Shown: one piece after another, positions 1 through 7,083 of the stretch
Layout of the letters: each line of letters starts with the position of its first letter
How positions within the stretch are numbered: the stretch's first letter is position 1
NCBI GenBank assembly: GCA_003537645.1
Contig: DPRM01000029.1
Coordinates: 1 to 9,694 of the forward strand
Length of the DNA: 9,694 bases
Direction of reading: 5' to 3'
From: Prolixibacteraceae bacterium
Lineage (GTDB): Bacteria > Bacteroidota > Bacteroidia > Bacteroidales > Prolixibacteraceae
Notes under the pieces: model-generated
What the model saw: only the letters and a program-made list of their open reading frames with translations
What the model was told of the DNA's origin: nothing
The model's database searches: none
Made by a program: the position numbers and the translations under genes

Positions 1-1706
1 GTTGGATCGAAATCTCTGGTAAGAAAAATATACCGGTTGGCCGCTTTAAGCTCGAAAGTGGACATATCCTTGAGTGAAGCGCTCCATGAAAACTCCAGAT
101 CATGATCCGTCTTTTTAAAATCCAGGCTTGGCCTCCAGTACAATATCGACAGTACCTGAAATCCATACTGGTTTAACCATCCATTGACAGGATAAAAGCT
201 TCGCTTAACCAAATTGCCTGATTTAAAAACATCGGTACGCGGTATATATCCCAGATCCGATCTGAAGTCCTTGTCGATATATACAAAGTCAGTTGTTACA
301 TTGTACTTTCTTGTGTTGTAGCTCATGGTTGCCTGTGACGAAAGATTTCCCTTATTATCTCCCGGCTGGAATGATTTATGAAGATAAAACTTTCCTGTCC
401 AGGTATTGTCCGCCGTAGCTAGGTTATAATCAAGTCCCAATACACGGTTATATTCATTTTTGGGATCAAGAAAAGAGTAATCCTCAAACGACTGACGGTT
501 CAGCATGAACAGTCCTAAGTTAGACCTTGTAAAAAGAGTTCGCTGTAAAGCCAGCATCATATTATTGTTTGAAGGAATACCATTTTCTACATCCGATGCT
601 GTCTGCATGTTGAGCAATCCCAGCCTCCAGTCCCGGCTAAGCTTGCCGCTCAGGCGCACACCTCCAATGATCCTGTTCTCGATAAGGTTGCCCCCGGCAT
701 TGCGTGCCAGCCCTATCCTCCTTGAAAAGAAAGGAATGGCATCAAGGCTGCTACCAAAATTTCCGAAAAGGTCGCTGTTGTCAATAAAGAACTGTCTCTT
801 TTCAGGAAGAAAAACTTCAAAACGAGTGAGATTGGTAAAAATATCATCGACTTCTACGTTTGAGAAATCAGGATTAAGGGTGATATCAAGGTTCAGTGCA
901 TCGCCAATAGCCACTTTTGCATCTCCCCCGTACTTTAAGCTTTTATCTGAAATGCCGGTTACAAAATCTTTCTGAACAAGGCCATTCACATAAGGTATTA
1001 TGGAAATGGGCGTTCGCGATTTTCCAAGGGGTTTTTCAAATACCAGATCATTGGCAAATGCAACGCTTGAGAAGAGCTGGTTCTGTGGCACACGCGCCAG
1101 CGCACTCTGTTCGCTGCTCTGAAGGTTCCACCTGTACGTCTGGAAACCCCAATTTTTATCTCCTTTCCTGAATTTCATCGAATTCATCGGAATGGCAAGT
1201 TCCAGGATAAAATGATCGTCATACATTTTCGATTCAACTTGCCATTTTACATCCCAGGTGGTATTCAGAACAGTTCCACCTCCGGAGACAAGTGCATCGC
1301 GCTGAACGCCATTGGGTGTTGAGCTAAATAGGAAGGCATTTGTGCCATCGTTGAACGTATCGAAAAACAAAGAAATATTATCACTGACAGTTCCTTTGAA
1401 ATCGCGGCGCAGACTTGAGACCACGAAATCGCCCGGGGCTTTATCTGCCCGTATGGCGGCATAAAGCGTATGGTCATTGTACAACAACTGCATACTTGTC
1501 TGGTGCACAGCCCGAACCGAATCCTTGGGAAAATATTGCCAAAAGTCGGTAAAAATCTCGGCTGTTTCCCATGCCGACTCATCCAGAATACCATCTAACT
1601 TAATGTGATCTGTTGTGTATTTAATATTGATTGTTCTTTTGTATTCCTGTGCTGATAAGGAGTACGAAAGAAAAACCAATGTCAAAATAATAAGCAATCT
1701 CATCAT
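1..1706 (-). CDS. CBM9-like/DUF5916 outer-membrane protein, C-terminus cut by window edge
   Basis: The frame is open for 568 codons from base 1706 to the window edge. Residues 1-20 are a signal peptide ending SLSAQ. A CBM9-like sandwich follows at about 35-225 (IKLDGILDESAWE at 35-47, SDNISLFFDTFND at 108-120). DUF5916 begins near 270, with its hallmark run NPDFSNVEVDD at 278-288, FLPEKRQFF at 299-307 and FFSRRIGL at 326-333. Alternating strands after 345 fit an outer-membrane beta-barrel. Family members are usually about 700-850 residues (from memory), so roughly 150-280 residues lie outside. The start ATG (1706-1704) overlaps the TGA of the upstream reductase as ATGA, and a second in-frame ATG follows at 1703. 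The overlap suggests translational coupling and membership of the same transcript. The role of DUF5916 proteins is not established; binding or passage of a carbohydrate or other ligand at the outer membrane is inference. Confidence 0.9.
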   Translation of the reverse strand, partial: MMRLLIILTLVFLSYSLSAQEYKRTINIKYTTDHIKLDGILDESAWETAEIFTDFWQYFPKDSVRAVHQTSMQLLYNDHTLYAAIRADKAPGDFVVSSLRRDFKGTVSDNISLFFDTFNDGTNAFLFSSTPNGVQRDALVSGGGTVLNTTWDVKWQVESKMYDDHFILELAIPMNSMKFRKGDKNWGFQTYRWNLQSSEQSALARVPQNQLFSSVAFANDLVFEKPLGKSRTPISIIPYVNGLVQKDFVTGISDKSLKYGGDAKVAIGDALNLDITLNPDFSNVEVDDIFTNLTRFEVFLPEKRQFFIDNSDLFGNFGSSLDAIPFFSRRIGLARNAGGNLIENRIIGGVRLSGKLSRDWRLGLLNMQTASDVENGIPSNNNMMLALQRTLFTRSNLGLFMLNRQSFEDYSFLDPKNEYNRVLGLDYNLATADNTWTGKFYLHKSFQPGDNKGNLSSQATMSYNTRKYNVTTDFVYIDKDFRSDLGYIPRTDVFKSGNLVKRSFYPVNGWLNQYGFQVLSILYWRPSLDFKKTDHDLEFSWSASLKDMSTFELKAANRYIFLTRDFDP

Positions 1707-2563
1707 TCTTTTTCAATTTTATAAGTCCCTAACCATTTAACCATTGCCGGGTCACGGTGATCGAAAAAGCTGCTGACTTTCATATCAAGTGTTGTAATGG
1801 TATCCATATCTTCAGCGCTCAGTTCAAAGTCGAAAATTTCAAAGTTTTCCTTCATTCTTTCCTTTTTAACTGATTTGGGAATAGCAACTACACTTCGCTG
1901 AGTGAGCCAGCGAAGAATTACCTGTGCAATTGATTTGTTGTATTTACTGCCAATTGAAGCCAGCAATTCGTTTTGAAAGATTTTGTTTTTGCCTTCGGCA
2001 AATGGCCCCCACGATTCAATTTGGACATTGTTTTCGGTTAGAAATTTATGGGTTTCAATTTGCTGATTGAATGGATGTGTTTCAATCTGGTTGACTGCAG
2101 GAACAATTTCATTGAATGTTATAATATCCATCACCCGGTCGGGGTGAAAGTTACTTACACCAATGGCTCTGACTTTTCCTTCTTTATACAACTCTTCCAT
2201 AGCCCTCCACGAGCCATGTACATCGCCGTAGGGCTGGTGGATCAGGTATAAATCCAAATAATCAAGTTGCAGGTTTTCCAATGATTTGTCAAAAGCTTTT
2301 TTTGTGTTTTCATATCCTGCGTCCTGAATCCATAACTTTGTAGTAATAAACAAGTCTTCTCTTGCTACACCACTTTTTTTTATCGCATTACCAACTGCAG
2401 TTTCATTCATATACGACGCAGCCGTATCAATTAACCGATAACCAGTTTCGATAGCATTGAGTACGCTTTTTTCACATTCTTCCGGATCAGGTATCTGAAA
2501 TACACCATATCCAAGGATGGGCATTTCAACCCCGTTGTTAAGTTTTATTGTTTTTATACTCAT
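1703..2563 (-). CDS. aldo-keto reductase, 2,5-diketo-D-gluconate reductase-like
   Basis: This is a 286-residue cytoplasmic NADPH-type aldo-keto reductase with no signal peptide. The catalytic tetrad is visible as D46 (GYRLIDTA), Y51 (ASYMNE), K76 (TTKLW) and H109 (YLIHQP). Other family marks are VRAIGVSNF at 131-139, VNQIETHPF at 157-165 and the cofactor loop AIPKS at 227-231. The length is normal for the AKR superfamily. These enzymes reduce aldehydes or ketones to alcohols; the layout resembles AKR5-type 2,5-diketogluconate or methylglyoxal reductases, but the substrate cannot be read here. I chose the ATG at 2563 over the in-frame TTG at 2581, because MSIKTIKLNNG is the usual family N-terminus and the ATG sits one base after the hydrolase stop (TAAAATG). 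The 3' end overlaps the DUF5916 start by ATGA. Confidence 0.93.
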   Translation of the reverse strand: MSIKTIKLNNGVEMPILGYGVFQIPDPEECEKSVLNAIETGYRLIDTAASYMNETAVGNAIKKSGVAREDLFITTKLWIQDAGYENTKKAFDKSLENLQLDYLDLYLIHQPYGDVHGSWRAMEELYKEGKVRAIGVSNFHPDRVMDIITFNEIVPAVNQIETHPFNQQIETHKFLTENNVQIESWGPFAEGKNKIFQNELLASIGSKYNKSIAQVILRWLTQRSVVAIPKSVKKERMKENFEIFDFELSAEDMDTITTLDMKVSSFFDHRDPAMVKWLGTYKIEKE

Positions 2564-2564
2564 T

Positions 2565-3617
2565 TTATAAATATTTACCAAAGAATTCGTTGAGTTTGTT
2601 CATCGCTTGTTCCACATATTCAGGAACATAATAGGTTTGAATGTGGGTAGCTCCCGGAATCAGGAAGAGTTCCTTTTCTTTTGTCCCTGTAGCAAGGTTG
2701 AAAGCGCTTTCGGTCATGTAAAACGTGTCGGCTTTGCTTCCGGCCATCATCAGTAAGGGCTGATTGATTAAGTCCATGTTGGTGGCCGCGTCAAACGCCA
2801 TCAGGTCGAGAAGGCTGCTCATGGTATATCTGAACGTTGAATTGGGGTGCGCATGGGTTCGGTGGTAATAGTAGTGGCCTTCACGGTAGAGATCAAAAGG
2901 CATTTTATCGGCTTGTTCGTTGGTTGTTTTGGTGTCGGCAGCATAGCGCACTTCGCCACCTGCCGCTTCCAGTGCCCGGGCTTCGGTTGCTTGTTTTAAA
3001 CGCTCCGGAATAGTGGCAACTCCGGAATTCATGAAACCGTTTCGCCTGACTACTCCCGAATTGAACATGCTCAAGGTTGCTACTGCTTTAAAGCGCTTGT
3101 CGGTTTGTGCAGCTTTTAGCGTGTAGCCGCCACCGCCGCAAACGCCCAACACACCCAATCGGGCTGCATCAACTCCTTTAAATTGGGTAATAAAATCTGC
3201 CATTCCGCGAATATCCTCAATACGGTTGGCAGGCTTGTCCACGTTGCGTGGCTGTCCGCCGCTAGCGCCCTGATAGGCAGCATCGGCAGCAATGGCGATG
3301 TAACCCGATTCGGCCAGACGTTGCGCGTACAGTCCGGCTACCTGCTCTTTAACGCCCCCGTTGGGGTGAGCAACCACCACTGCCGGATATTTCTTCGCAG
3401 GATCAAAGTTAGCGGGTGTATAAATATTGGCAGCGATGTCAATGTCATTCAGCTTGTAACTTACCGGATGAATATTCACTTTACCGGATACGTTTTCAGT
3501 AATGGCATCGCCATAAACCAGGCCAAATGGATTGGCAGGTTTGGTTTGAGCTAGCGAAATGAAGTTTATTGATGTAACCATGATTATCAAAAAATAGTTT
3601 CTTAGTTTTCTTTTCAT
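2565..3617 (-). CDS. exported alpha/beta hydrolase, dienelactone hydrolase/YcjY-like, Cys nucleophile
   Basis: The protein has 350 residues. An N-terminal signal peptide (KRKLRNYFLIIMV, ending near FISLAQ at 19-24) predicts export. The alpha/beta hydrolase core starts near 60: oxyanion-region HPNGG at 84-88, nucleophile elbow LGVCGGGGY at 157-165 with C160 in place of serine, a likely acid D297 (GSKADTF) and catalytic H325 (PGATHIQ). A cysteine in the elbow is typical of dienelactone hydrolases and of some COG1073-type hydrolases. Substrate unknown; hydrolysis of an ester, lactone or thioester is inference. I chose the ATG at 3617 rather than an upstream TTG at 3677, because AAGGA lies about 8 bases before it and the signal peptide then begins properly. 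It follows the esterase gene after 120 bases and precedes the reductase by one base, so it is probably part of one transcript with the latter. Confidence 0.88.
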   Translation of the reverse strand: MKRKLRNYFLIIMVTSINFISLAQTKPANPFGLVYGDAITENVSGKVNIHPVSYKLNDIDIAANIYTPANFDPAKKYPAVVVAHPNGGVKEQVAGLYAQRLAESGYIAIAADAAYQGASGGQPRNVDKPANRIEDIRGMADFITQFKGVDAARLGVLGVCGGGGYTLKAAQTDKRFKAVATLSMFNSGVVRRNGFMNSGVATIPERLKQATEARALEAAGGEVRYAADTKTTNEQADKMPFDLYREGHYYYHRTHAHPNSTFRYTMSSLLDLMAFDAATNMDLINQPLLMMAGSKADTFYMTESAFNLATGTKEKELFLIPGATHIQTYYVPEYVEQAMNKLNEFFGKYL

Positions 3618-3645
3618 TTTTAATCCTTTTAAAATTTCTAATTGC

Positions 3646-3729
3646 TTGACGTTGTCAGGAGTTTTGCACGCTGACAAGTCTAGTCTTCGGTACCTATTCT
3701 GTCAGTGTCGATAGACTTGACAGCGTCAA
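3646..3729. repeat. cluster of TGTCA/TGACA dyads between two hydrolase genes
   Basis: This 120-base spacer holds an imperfect inverted repeat, 3668-3682 against 3712-3726, with 14 of 15 positions complementary. It also contains TTGAC-N3-GTCAA at 3717-3729 and a near copy TTGAC-N3-GTCAG at 3646-3658, plus further TGTCAG/CTGACA elements at 3653-3658, 3671-3676 and 3700-3705. Several pairings exclude one another because they share arms. No T-run follows on the minus strand, so it is not an ordinary intrinsic terminator. It could be an operator cluster, an RNA processing or attenuator structure, or the remnant of a small repeat element. Confidence 0.55.
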
Positions 3730-3737
3730 CTTGAAAA

Positions 3738-4841
3738 TCATTTATACAGTCCTTTTTCCTTTAGCCATTTCGACATCAAATCGGCTATTTCAACATTGTT
3801 TAAATCAGAAAACGGGAAGTGCGTGTTGCCTTTAATTCCAATCTCAGGCAAATGCACAACGGTAACATTGCCGCCGTGCATGTTCACACAATCGCGCCAC
3901 AATCTTGCCATTTCCAGGCGTGCACGCCAGCCATCTTGCCCCGGATTATTCATGGGCTTTTCAGGAATAAAATCGCCATAGTAAATAATGATTGGGATTT
4001 TGGTCAATTTCATGAAATCAGCCATCGGCACTCCAACAGCGGTGAGTGTACCTCCGGCCATTGCAATAGGCGCAGGCACTTCGCCTTCAGGAAACACAAA
4101 CCCGCTGCCCGGTTCGTAGGAAACAATGGCTTTTATATGCTGATTCTTGATAGCGGTTATCCAGCCCATTCCGCCTGAATGTGAGTGCGAAACAAGGATT
4201 CCGTCACCAATTTTATCGAACAGCGCCGAAACCGCATCGGTATTGACATTGATATCAATTGGCCCAACATTGGGAACCATTTGCCGAAAATATTGATTGA
4301 GCGTTTCTTTGTCTTTCGAAAACTGTACACCTTCGAAATAATTTGGCCAGATCCCAACACGGAAAGTACCAAACCATCCTTGTTCGTCGGGAGTTGGTGT
4401 AATGGTGCCTGTTGCGGTACTGCGACTGGCATTGCCTCTGCGGGGCTGGTCAATTACGTAAACCGGAAATTTCCGGCGCAAAAAAATGTTTTGAAATCCT
4501 TCGCGACCATCGGGCGTGGTTTCCCAGGTTTTGGAAAACTGCCCGATTCCGTGCCACATTACCAGTGGATATTTACGAGCTTTATCTGGAATCTGATAAA
4601 ATACATAGGCATGATCGCCATGGAATGTCTGTCCTTCCGGAGTTTGGTTGTACTGATCGAATTTACCGGGATTTGTAATCACGGTTCCGCCAACGGCAAA
4701 GCTGCCCTGTTCTCGAAGGATAATAGGTTTCTGTTTCGACTGGCCGAAAGACAAAAAGCCAGCCAATGTCAGAGCCAGCAACGGCAGATGTTTCAGGATT
4801 GAAGTACAGAACGGTTTCAAACGGTAATTTTTAGTCTTCAT
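3738..4841 (-). CDS. secreted alpha/beta hydrolase, esterase 713-like
   Basis: The protein has 367 residues. The N-terminus is basic, then hydrophobic (LPLLALTLAGFLSFGQ, 19-34), consistent with Sec export. The core has an oxyanion-region MWHGIGQ at 95-101, a nucleophile elbow SHSHSGG at 218-224 with S220 as probable nucleophile, E243 in SYEPG (241-245) as acid and H341 in GNTHFPF as base. A glutamate about 23 residues after the serine, followed by PG, is the arrangement known for bacterial esterase 713 and its relatives rather than the common late aspartate. Large inserts around 130-200 form a lid-like region. The substrate is unknown; ester cleavage in the periplasm is inference. It is the first gene of the minus-strand block, starting 155 bases from the divergent AraC gene, with a TACCTTTG promoter element 24 bases upstream. 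Second-frame overlaps on the other strand are shadows. Confidence 0.88.
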   Translation of the reverse strand: MKTKNYRLKPFCTSILKHLPLLALTLAGFLSFGQSKQKPIILREQGSFAVGGTVITNPGKFDQYNQTPEGQTFHGDHAYVFYQIPDKARKYPLVMWHGIGQFSKTWETTPDGREGFQNIFLRRKFPVYVIDQPRRGNASRSTATGTITPTPDEQGWFGTFRVGIWPNYFEGVQFSKDKETLNQYFRQMVPNVGPIDINVNTDAVSALFDKIGDGILVSHSHSGGMGWITAIKNQHIKAIVSYEPGSGFVFPEGEVPAPIAMAGGTLTAVGVPMADFMKLTKIPIIIYYGDFIPEKPMNNPGQDGWRARLEMARLWRDCVNMHGGNVTVVHLPEIGIKGNTHFPFSDLNNVEIADLMSKWLKEKGLYK

Positions 4842-4864
4842 GGCAAACTGTTTTTTTTACATTT

Positions 4865-4872
4865 CAAAGGTA
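4865..4872 (-). promoter_or_regulatory. putative Bacteroidota -7 element for the hydrolase/reductase block
   Basis: On the minus strand this reads TACCTTTG, matching the Bacteroidota -7 consensus TAnnTTTG. It is 24 bases upstream of the hydrolase ATG at 4841, which would leave a leader of roughly 15-20 bases. No convincing TTG -33 box lies about 19-21 bases further upstream, so the promoter may need an activator, which would suit the adjacent AraC regulator. That last point is inference. Confidence 0.45.
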
Positions 4873-4948
4873 CGCACTTCTCATTTAGCCATTGATAGAC
4901 AGATTACTGCATCTTCTACCATTTTTACTGATTGCGCCTTTCGAATGG

Positions 4949-4977
4949 TTGCACCGATGATGGAATGTTTAAATTTG
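4949..4977 (+). promoter_or_regulatory. putative Bacteroidota promoter of the AraC-family gene
   Basis: A TTG at 4949-4951, 18 bases, then TAAATTTG at 4970-4977 match the Bacteroidota sigma-ABfr pattern (TTG, about 19 bases, TAnnTTTG). The start codon lies 19 bases after the -7 element, giving a very short leader and no Shine-Dalgarno sequence. Confidence 0.55.
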
Positions 4978-4996
4978 TGTCAGAAAATCAAAAGAG

Positions 4997-5908
4997 ATGG
5001 AAAAGATTTACAGATTTGATACAGTAACTGAATACAACATCCTGAATAATCACGAAACGCTGCACCCTTTGGTGAGTGTTATTGACTTTTCAAAGGCGAA
5101 TCCAAGGTCGTGGGGCGAAAAGAAGGTACGTATCAATTATGGTATGTATTGCATTTTTCTGAAAGATGTGAAATGTGGCGATTTAAAATATGGATGCAAT
5201 TACTACGATTATCAGGAAGGTACTTTGGTTTTCGTTGCGCCTGGACAGGTGATGGAAATAGAAACCGACGGACAAGTTTATCAGCCGAAAGGATATGCTT
5301 TGGTTTTTCATCCCGACCTGATTCATGGCACTTCACTCGCAAAAAGCATCAATGATTACAATTATTTCGGCTACAACTCAAACGAAGCATTGCACTTGTC
5401 GGAGCGTGAAAGGCAGATTGTTATGGACTGCTTTTCGAAAATTAAATTCGAAATTCAACAAAACATCGACAAGCACAGCAAGAAACTCATTGCTTCGAAT
5501 ATTGAATTGTTCCTGAATTATTGTGAGCGATTTTACGACCGCCAATTCATTACGCGGGACAACGTCAACAAGGGCATTCTGGAAAAATTTGAAGAATTGC
5601 TGAACGGTTATTTTTCATCAGATAAACCGCAAGAAATCGGGTTGCCTTCTGTTGCTTACTTTGCTGATGAACTGCATCTTTCATCCAACTACTTTGGCGA
5701 TTTGATCAAGAAAGAAACCGGGAAATCGGCCAGGGAATACATTCAGAACAAAATTATTGACATCGCTAAAACCAAAACATTCGATTCAGATAAAACGGTG
5801 AATGAAATTGCTTACGAATTGGGGTTCAAATATCCGCAGCATTTTAGCAGACTGTTTAAACAACGTGTTGGGATGACGCCAAACGAATATAAAATGTTGG
5901 AGAATTAG
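4997..5908 (+). CDS. AraC-family transcriptional regulator
   Basis: The protein has 303 residues and no signal peptide. Residues about 20-150 form a cupin-like AraC N-terminal sensing domain, including the strand-rich segments GTLVFVAPGQ and GYALVFHPDLIHG. The C-terminal 86 residues carry the AraC double helix-turn-helix: first helix pair in FADELHLSSNYFGDLIKKETG (about 222-242), second in VNEIAYELGFKYPQHFSRLFK, then the conserved GMTPNEYK near the end. The length is normal for the family. It is transcribed divergently from the hydrolase/reductase block, the usual layout for a local regulator, so control of that block in response to a small molecule is a reasonable inference. The ligand and the sign of regulation are unknown. 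A GGGGGAAAC/GTTTCCCTC hairpin (5908-5948) begins at its stop codon. Confidence 0.92.
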   Translation: MEKIYRFDTVTEYNILNNHETLHPLVSVIDFSKANPRSWGEKKVRINYGMYCIFLKDVKCGDLKYGCNYYDYQEGTLVFVAPGQVMEIETDGQVYQPKGYALVFHPDLIHGTSLAKSINDYNYFGYNSNEALHLSERERQIVMDCFSKIKFEIQQNIDKHSKKLIASNIELFLNYCERFYDRQFITRDNVNKGILEKFEELLNGYFSSDKPQEIGLPSVAYFADELHLSSNYFGDLIKKETGKSAREYIQNKIIDIAKTKTFDSDKTVNEIAYELGFKYPQHFSRLFKQRVGMTPNEYKMLEN

Positions 5909-5948
5909 GGGGAAACATTCGGCAATGATCCCTGAGGTCGTTTCCCTC
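5908..5948 (+). terminator. weak hairpin after the AraC-family gene
   Basis: GGGGGAAAC (5908-5916) pairs with GTTTCCCTC (5940-5948), nine pairs including one G-U, around a 23-base loop. No T-run follows, so it is at best a weak or factor-dependent terminator or a transcript-stabilising stem. Confidence 0.3.
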
Positions 5949-6029
5949 CGAAATTCAATCATTTGATCTAGCAGCTTTTCTCTTGCAGAACCTAAGTTTA
6001 ATCTGTAGATTGCAGCCAATCAATAAAAT

Positions 6030-6036
6030 GGAGGAG
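6030..6036 (+). promoter_or_regulatory. Shine-Dalgarno sequence GGAGGAG fixing the DUF2271 protein start
   Basis: GGAGGAG lies six bases before the ATG at 6043. Strong Shine-Dalgarno sites are rare in this window. It selects this ATG, directly followed by a basic-hydrophobic signal peptide, over upstream in-frame ATGs at 5983 and 6028. Confidence 0.7.
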
Positions 6037-6042
6037 AAAACT

Positions 6043-6792
6043 ATGAGAAAGAAATTATTGATCCTGTTACTTTCACTTTTGGGTATAGCACAAATTCAGG
6101 CTCAAACAAGCGGAACCCTCTCCGTTTCAGTATCGACCAGTTCGGCTGGTGGAAACTATGCTCCACGAAATATTGTTGCCATCTGGGTTGAAGACAATTC
6201 AGGAAAATTTGTAAAAACATTGCTGGCTTATGCCAATAACCGGATAACACATTTAAATACATGGCAGGCCTCGACTCTGGCTATCGGAAATGAATTCAAT
6301 AAAACGGATGCAATTACCGGGGCAACCCAAAGCAGTCACGGAACCAGAACTTGCCAATGGAATGGTACTGATTATTCAGGAAAGTTAATGCCTGACGGCG
6401 AATACAAACTTAGAATGGAGCTGACCGACAAAAATGGGACAGGGAATTTTGCATCATTTAGCTTCACCAAAGGCCTGAATACTCAAAAGCAAACTCCGGC
6501 AAATGTTCCAAGTTTTTCAACTATTTCGCTTAACTGGACTACCTCTGTTACAGGAATCAATCCTGAAGTTTCAGTCAGCAACTCTATTATAGTTTACCCA
6601 AATCCGGGAATTGGTCAGTTCACCGTTGTTGGCGAAAATATTAAAAGTGTAAAAGTGACCGATCTTACCGGAAAGGTAATTTGCACAAGCCAGACACCAA
6701 TCTTCGATCTGACTGATCAGCCCAAAGGAATTTATTTTGTTAGCGTTTTAACTGAAACGGCAACAATAGTTAAGAAGATTATCAGAAAATAG
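6043..6792 (+). CDS. DUF2271 protein with T9SS sorting tail; possible flavoprotein
   Basis: The protein has 249 residues. The signal peptide is MRKKLLILLLSLLG to about AQIQAQ (1-21). A DUF2271-type domain spans about 24-145, with NYAPRNIVAIWVEDNSGKFV at 38-57 and a late GTDYSGKLMPDGEYKL (108-123). Within it, DAITGATQS (89-97) matches the [ST]GA[ST]x[ST] motif to which ApbE attaches FMN through a phosphoester. Residues about 183-249 are a type IX secretion Por tail: VYPNPG, VTDLTGKVI, QPKGIYFVSV and basic end VKKIIRK. Expected route: Sec export, T9SS secretion, anchoring or release at the cell surface. If flavinylated it would be an extracytoplasmic redox protein; that is inference. DUF2271 proteins elsewhere often neighbour PepSY and ApbE genes (from memory), but neither is in this window. 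The gene is apparently monocistronic, ending at an intrinsic terminator. Confidence 0.88.
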   Translation: MRKKLLILLLSLLGIAQIQAQTSGTLSVSVSTSSAGGNYAPRNIVAIWVEDNSGKFVKTLLAYANNRITHLNTWQASTLAIGNEFNKTDAITGATQSSHGTRTCQWNGTDYSGKLMPDGEYKLRMELTDKNGTGNFASFSFTKGLNTQKQTPANVPSFSTISLNWTTSVTGINPEVSVSNSIIVYPNPGIGQFTVVGENIKSVKVTDLTGKVICTSQTPIFDLTDQPKGIYFVSVLTETATIVKKIIRK

Positions 6793-6816
6793 AATCAGAT
6801 TTCAGTATCACTACTG

Positions 6817-6859
6817 AAAAGCCTGTTTTGTTGGGATTCCCTCAAAACAGGCTTTTTTA
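6817..6859 (+). terminator. intrinsic terminator after the DUF2271 gene
   Basis: A perfect 14-bp stem, AAAAGCCTGTTTTG (6817-6830) with CAAAACAGGCTTTT (6843-6856), closes a 12-base loop and runs into a T-tract. It is nearly symmetrical with an A-run before it, so it could also work on the minus strand, though no minus gene precedes it here. Confidence 0.93.
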
Positions 6860-7083
6860 TGTGTAATTATTTTCTTCTGCGTTAGAATTAGTATTGAAGC
6901 AATATTTGCATTTTAATTCCGAATTACTGTATGCCTTGCTAAAATGGCTACAAATTAAAACTCATTGGCTCGTTTTGATTACAATTTATTTATTTGTAAA
7001 CTCGCAAAACCGAAATTTTAAATCGGTACCTGACTGAACTTGCTCAATAGAAAAACGATTAATTAACCCAATAAAATCAACTT
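6860..7083. other. AT-rich noncoding stretch before the PLP lyase
   Basis: No coding frame of credible length is present. The one pattern I see is the dyad ACCGA-N9-TCGGT at 7009-7027, 57 bases before the lyase ATG, a possible operator. I found no clean TAnnTTTG promoter element, no TnaC-like leader peptide and no riboswitch that I recognise. The lyase ATG has no Shine-Dalgarno sequence. Confidence 0.5.

Noticed and set aside
505..1594. Several open frames on both strands inside the DUF5916 region.
   Set aside because: The minus-strand frame from 1706 is continuous to the window edge with clear CBM9-like and DUF5916 motifs; the others are out-of-frame shadows.
1..1706. The DUF5916 gene as a pseudogene.
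   Set aside because: All 568 visible codons are open; only the window edge truncates it.
2563..2581. TTG at 2581 as the start of the aldo-keto reductase, giving six extra residues.
   Set aside because: It would overlap the upstream hydrolase, and the ATG at 2563 matches the usual family N-terminus.
3646..3729. The spacer hairpin as an intrinsic terminator of the first hydrolase gene.
   Set aside because: No T-run follows the stem on the minus strand and the loop is long.
4185..4802. A 205-codon plus-strand open frame opposite the esterase-713-like gene.
   Set aside because: It is antisense to a well-supported hydrolase, has no recognisable domain, and its composition follows the complementary codons of that gene.
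6858..6884. A tiny frame MCNYFLLR after the first terminator as a TnaC-like leader peptide for the lyase.
   Set aside because: It lacks the tryptophan and terminal proline of TnaC and lies more than 200 bases from the lyase; it is probably chance.
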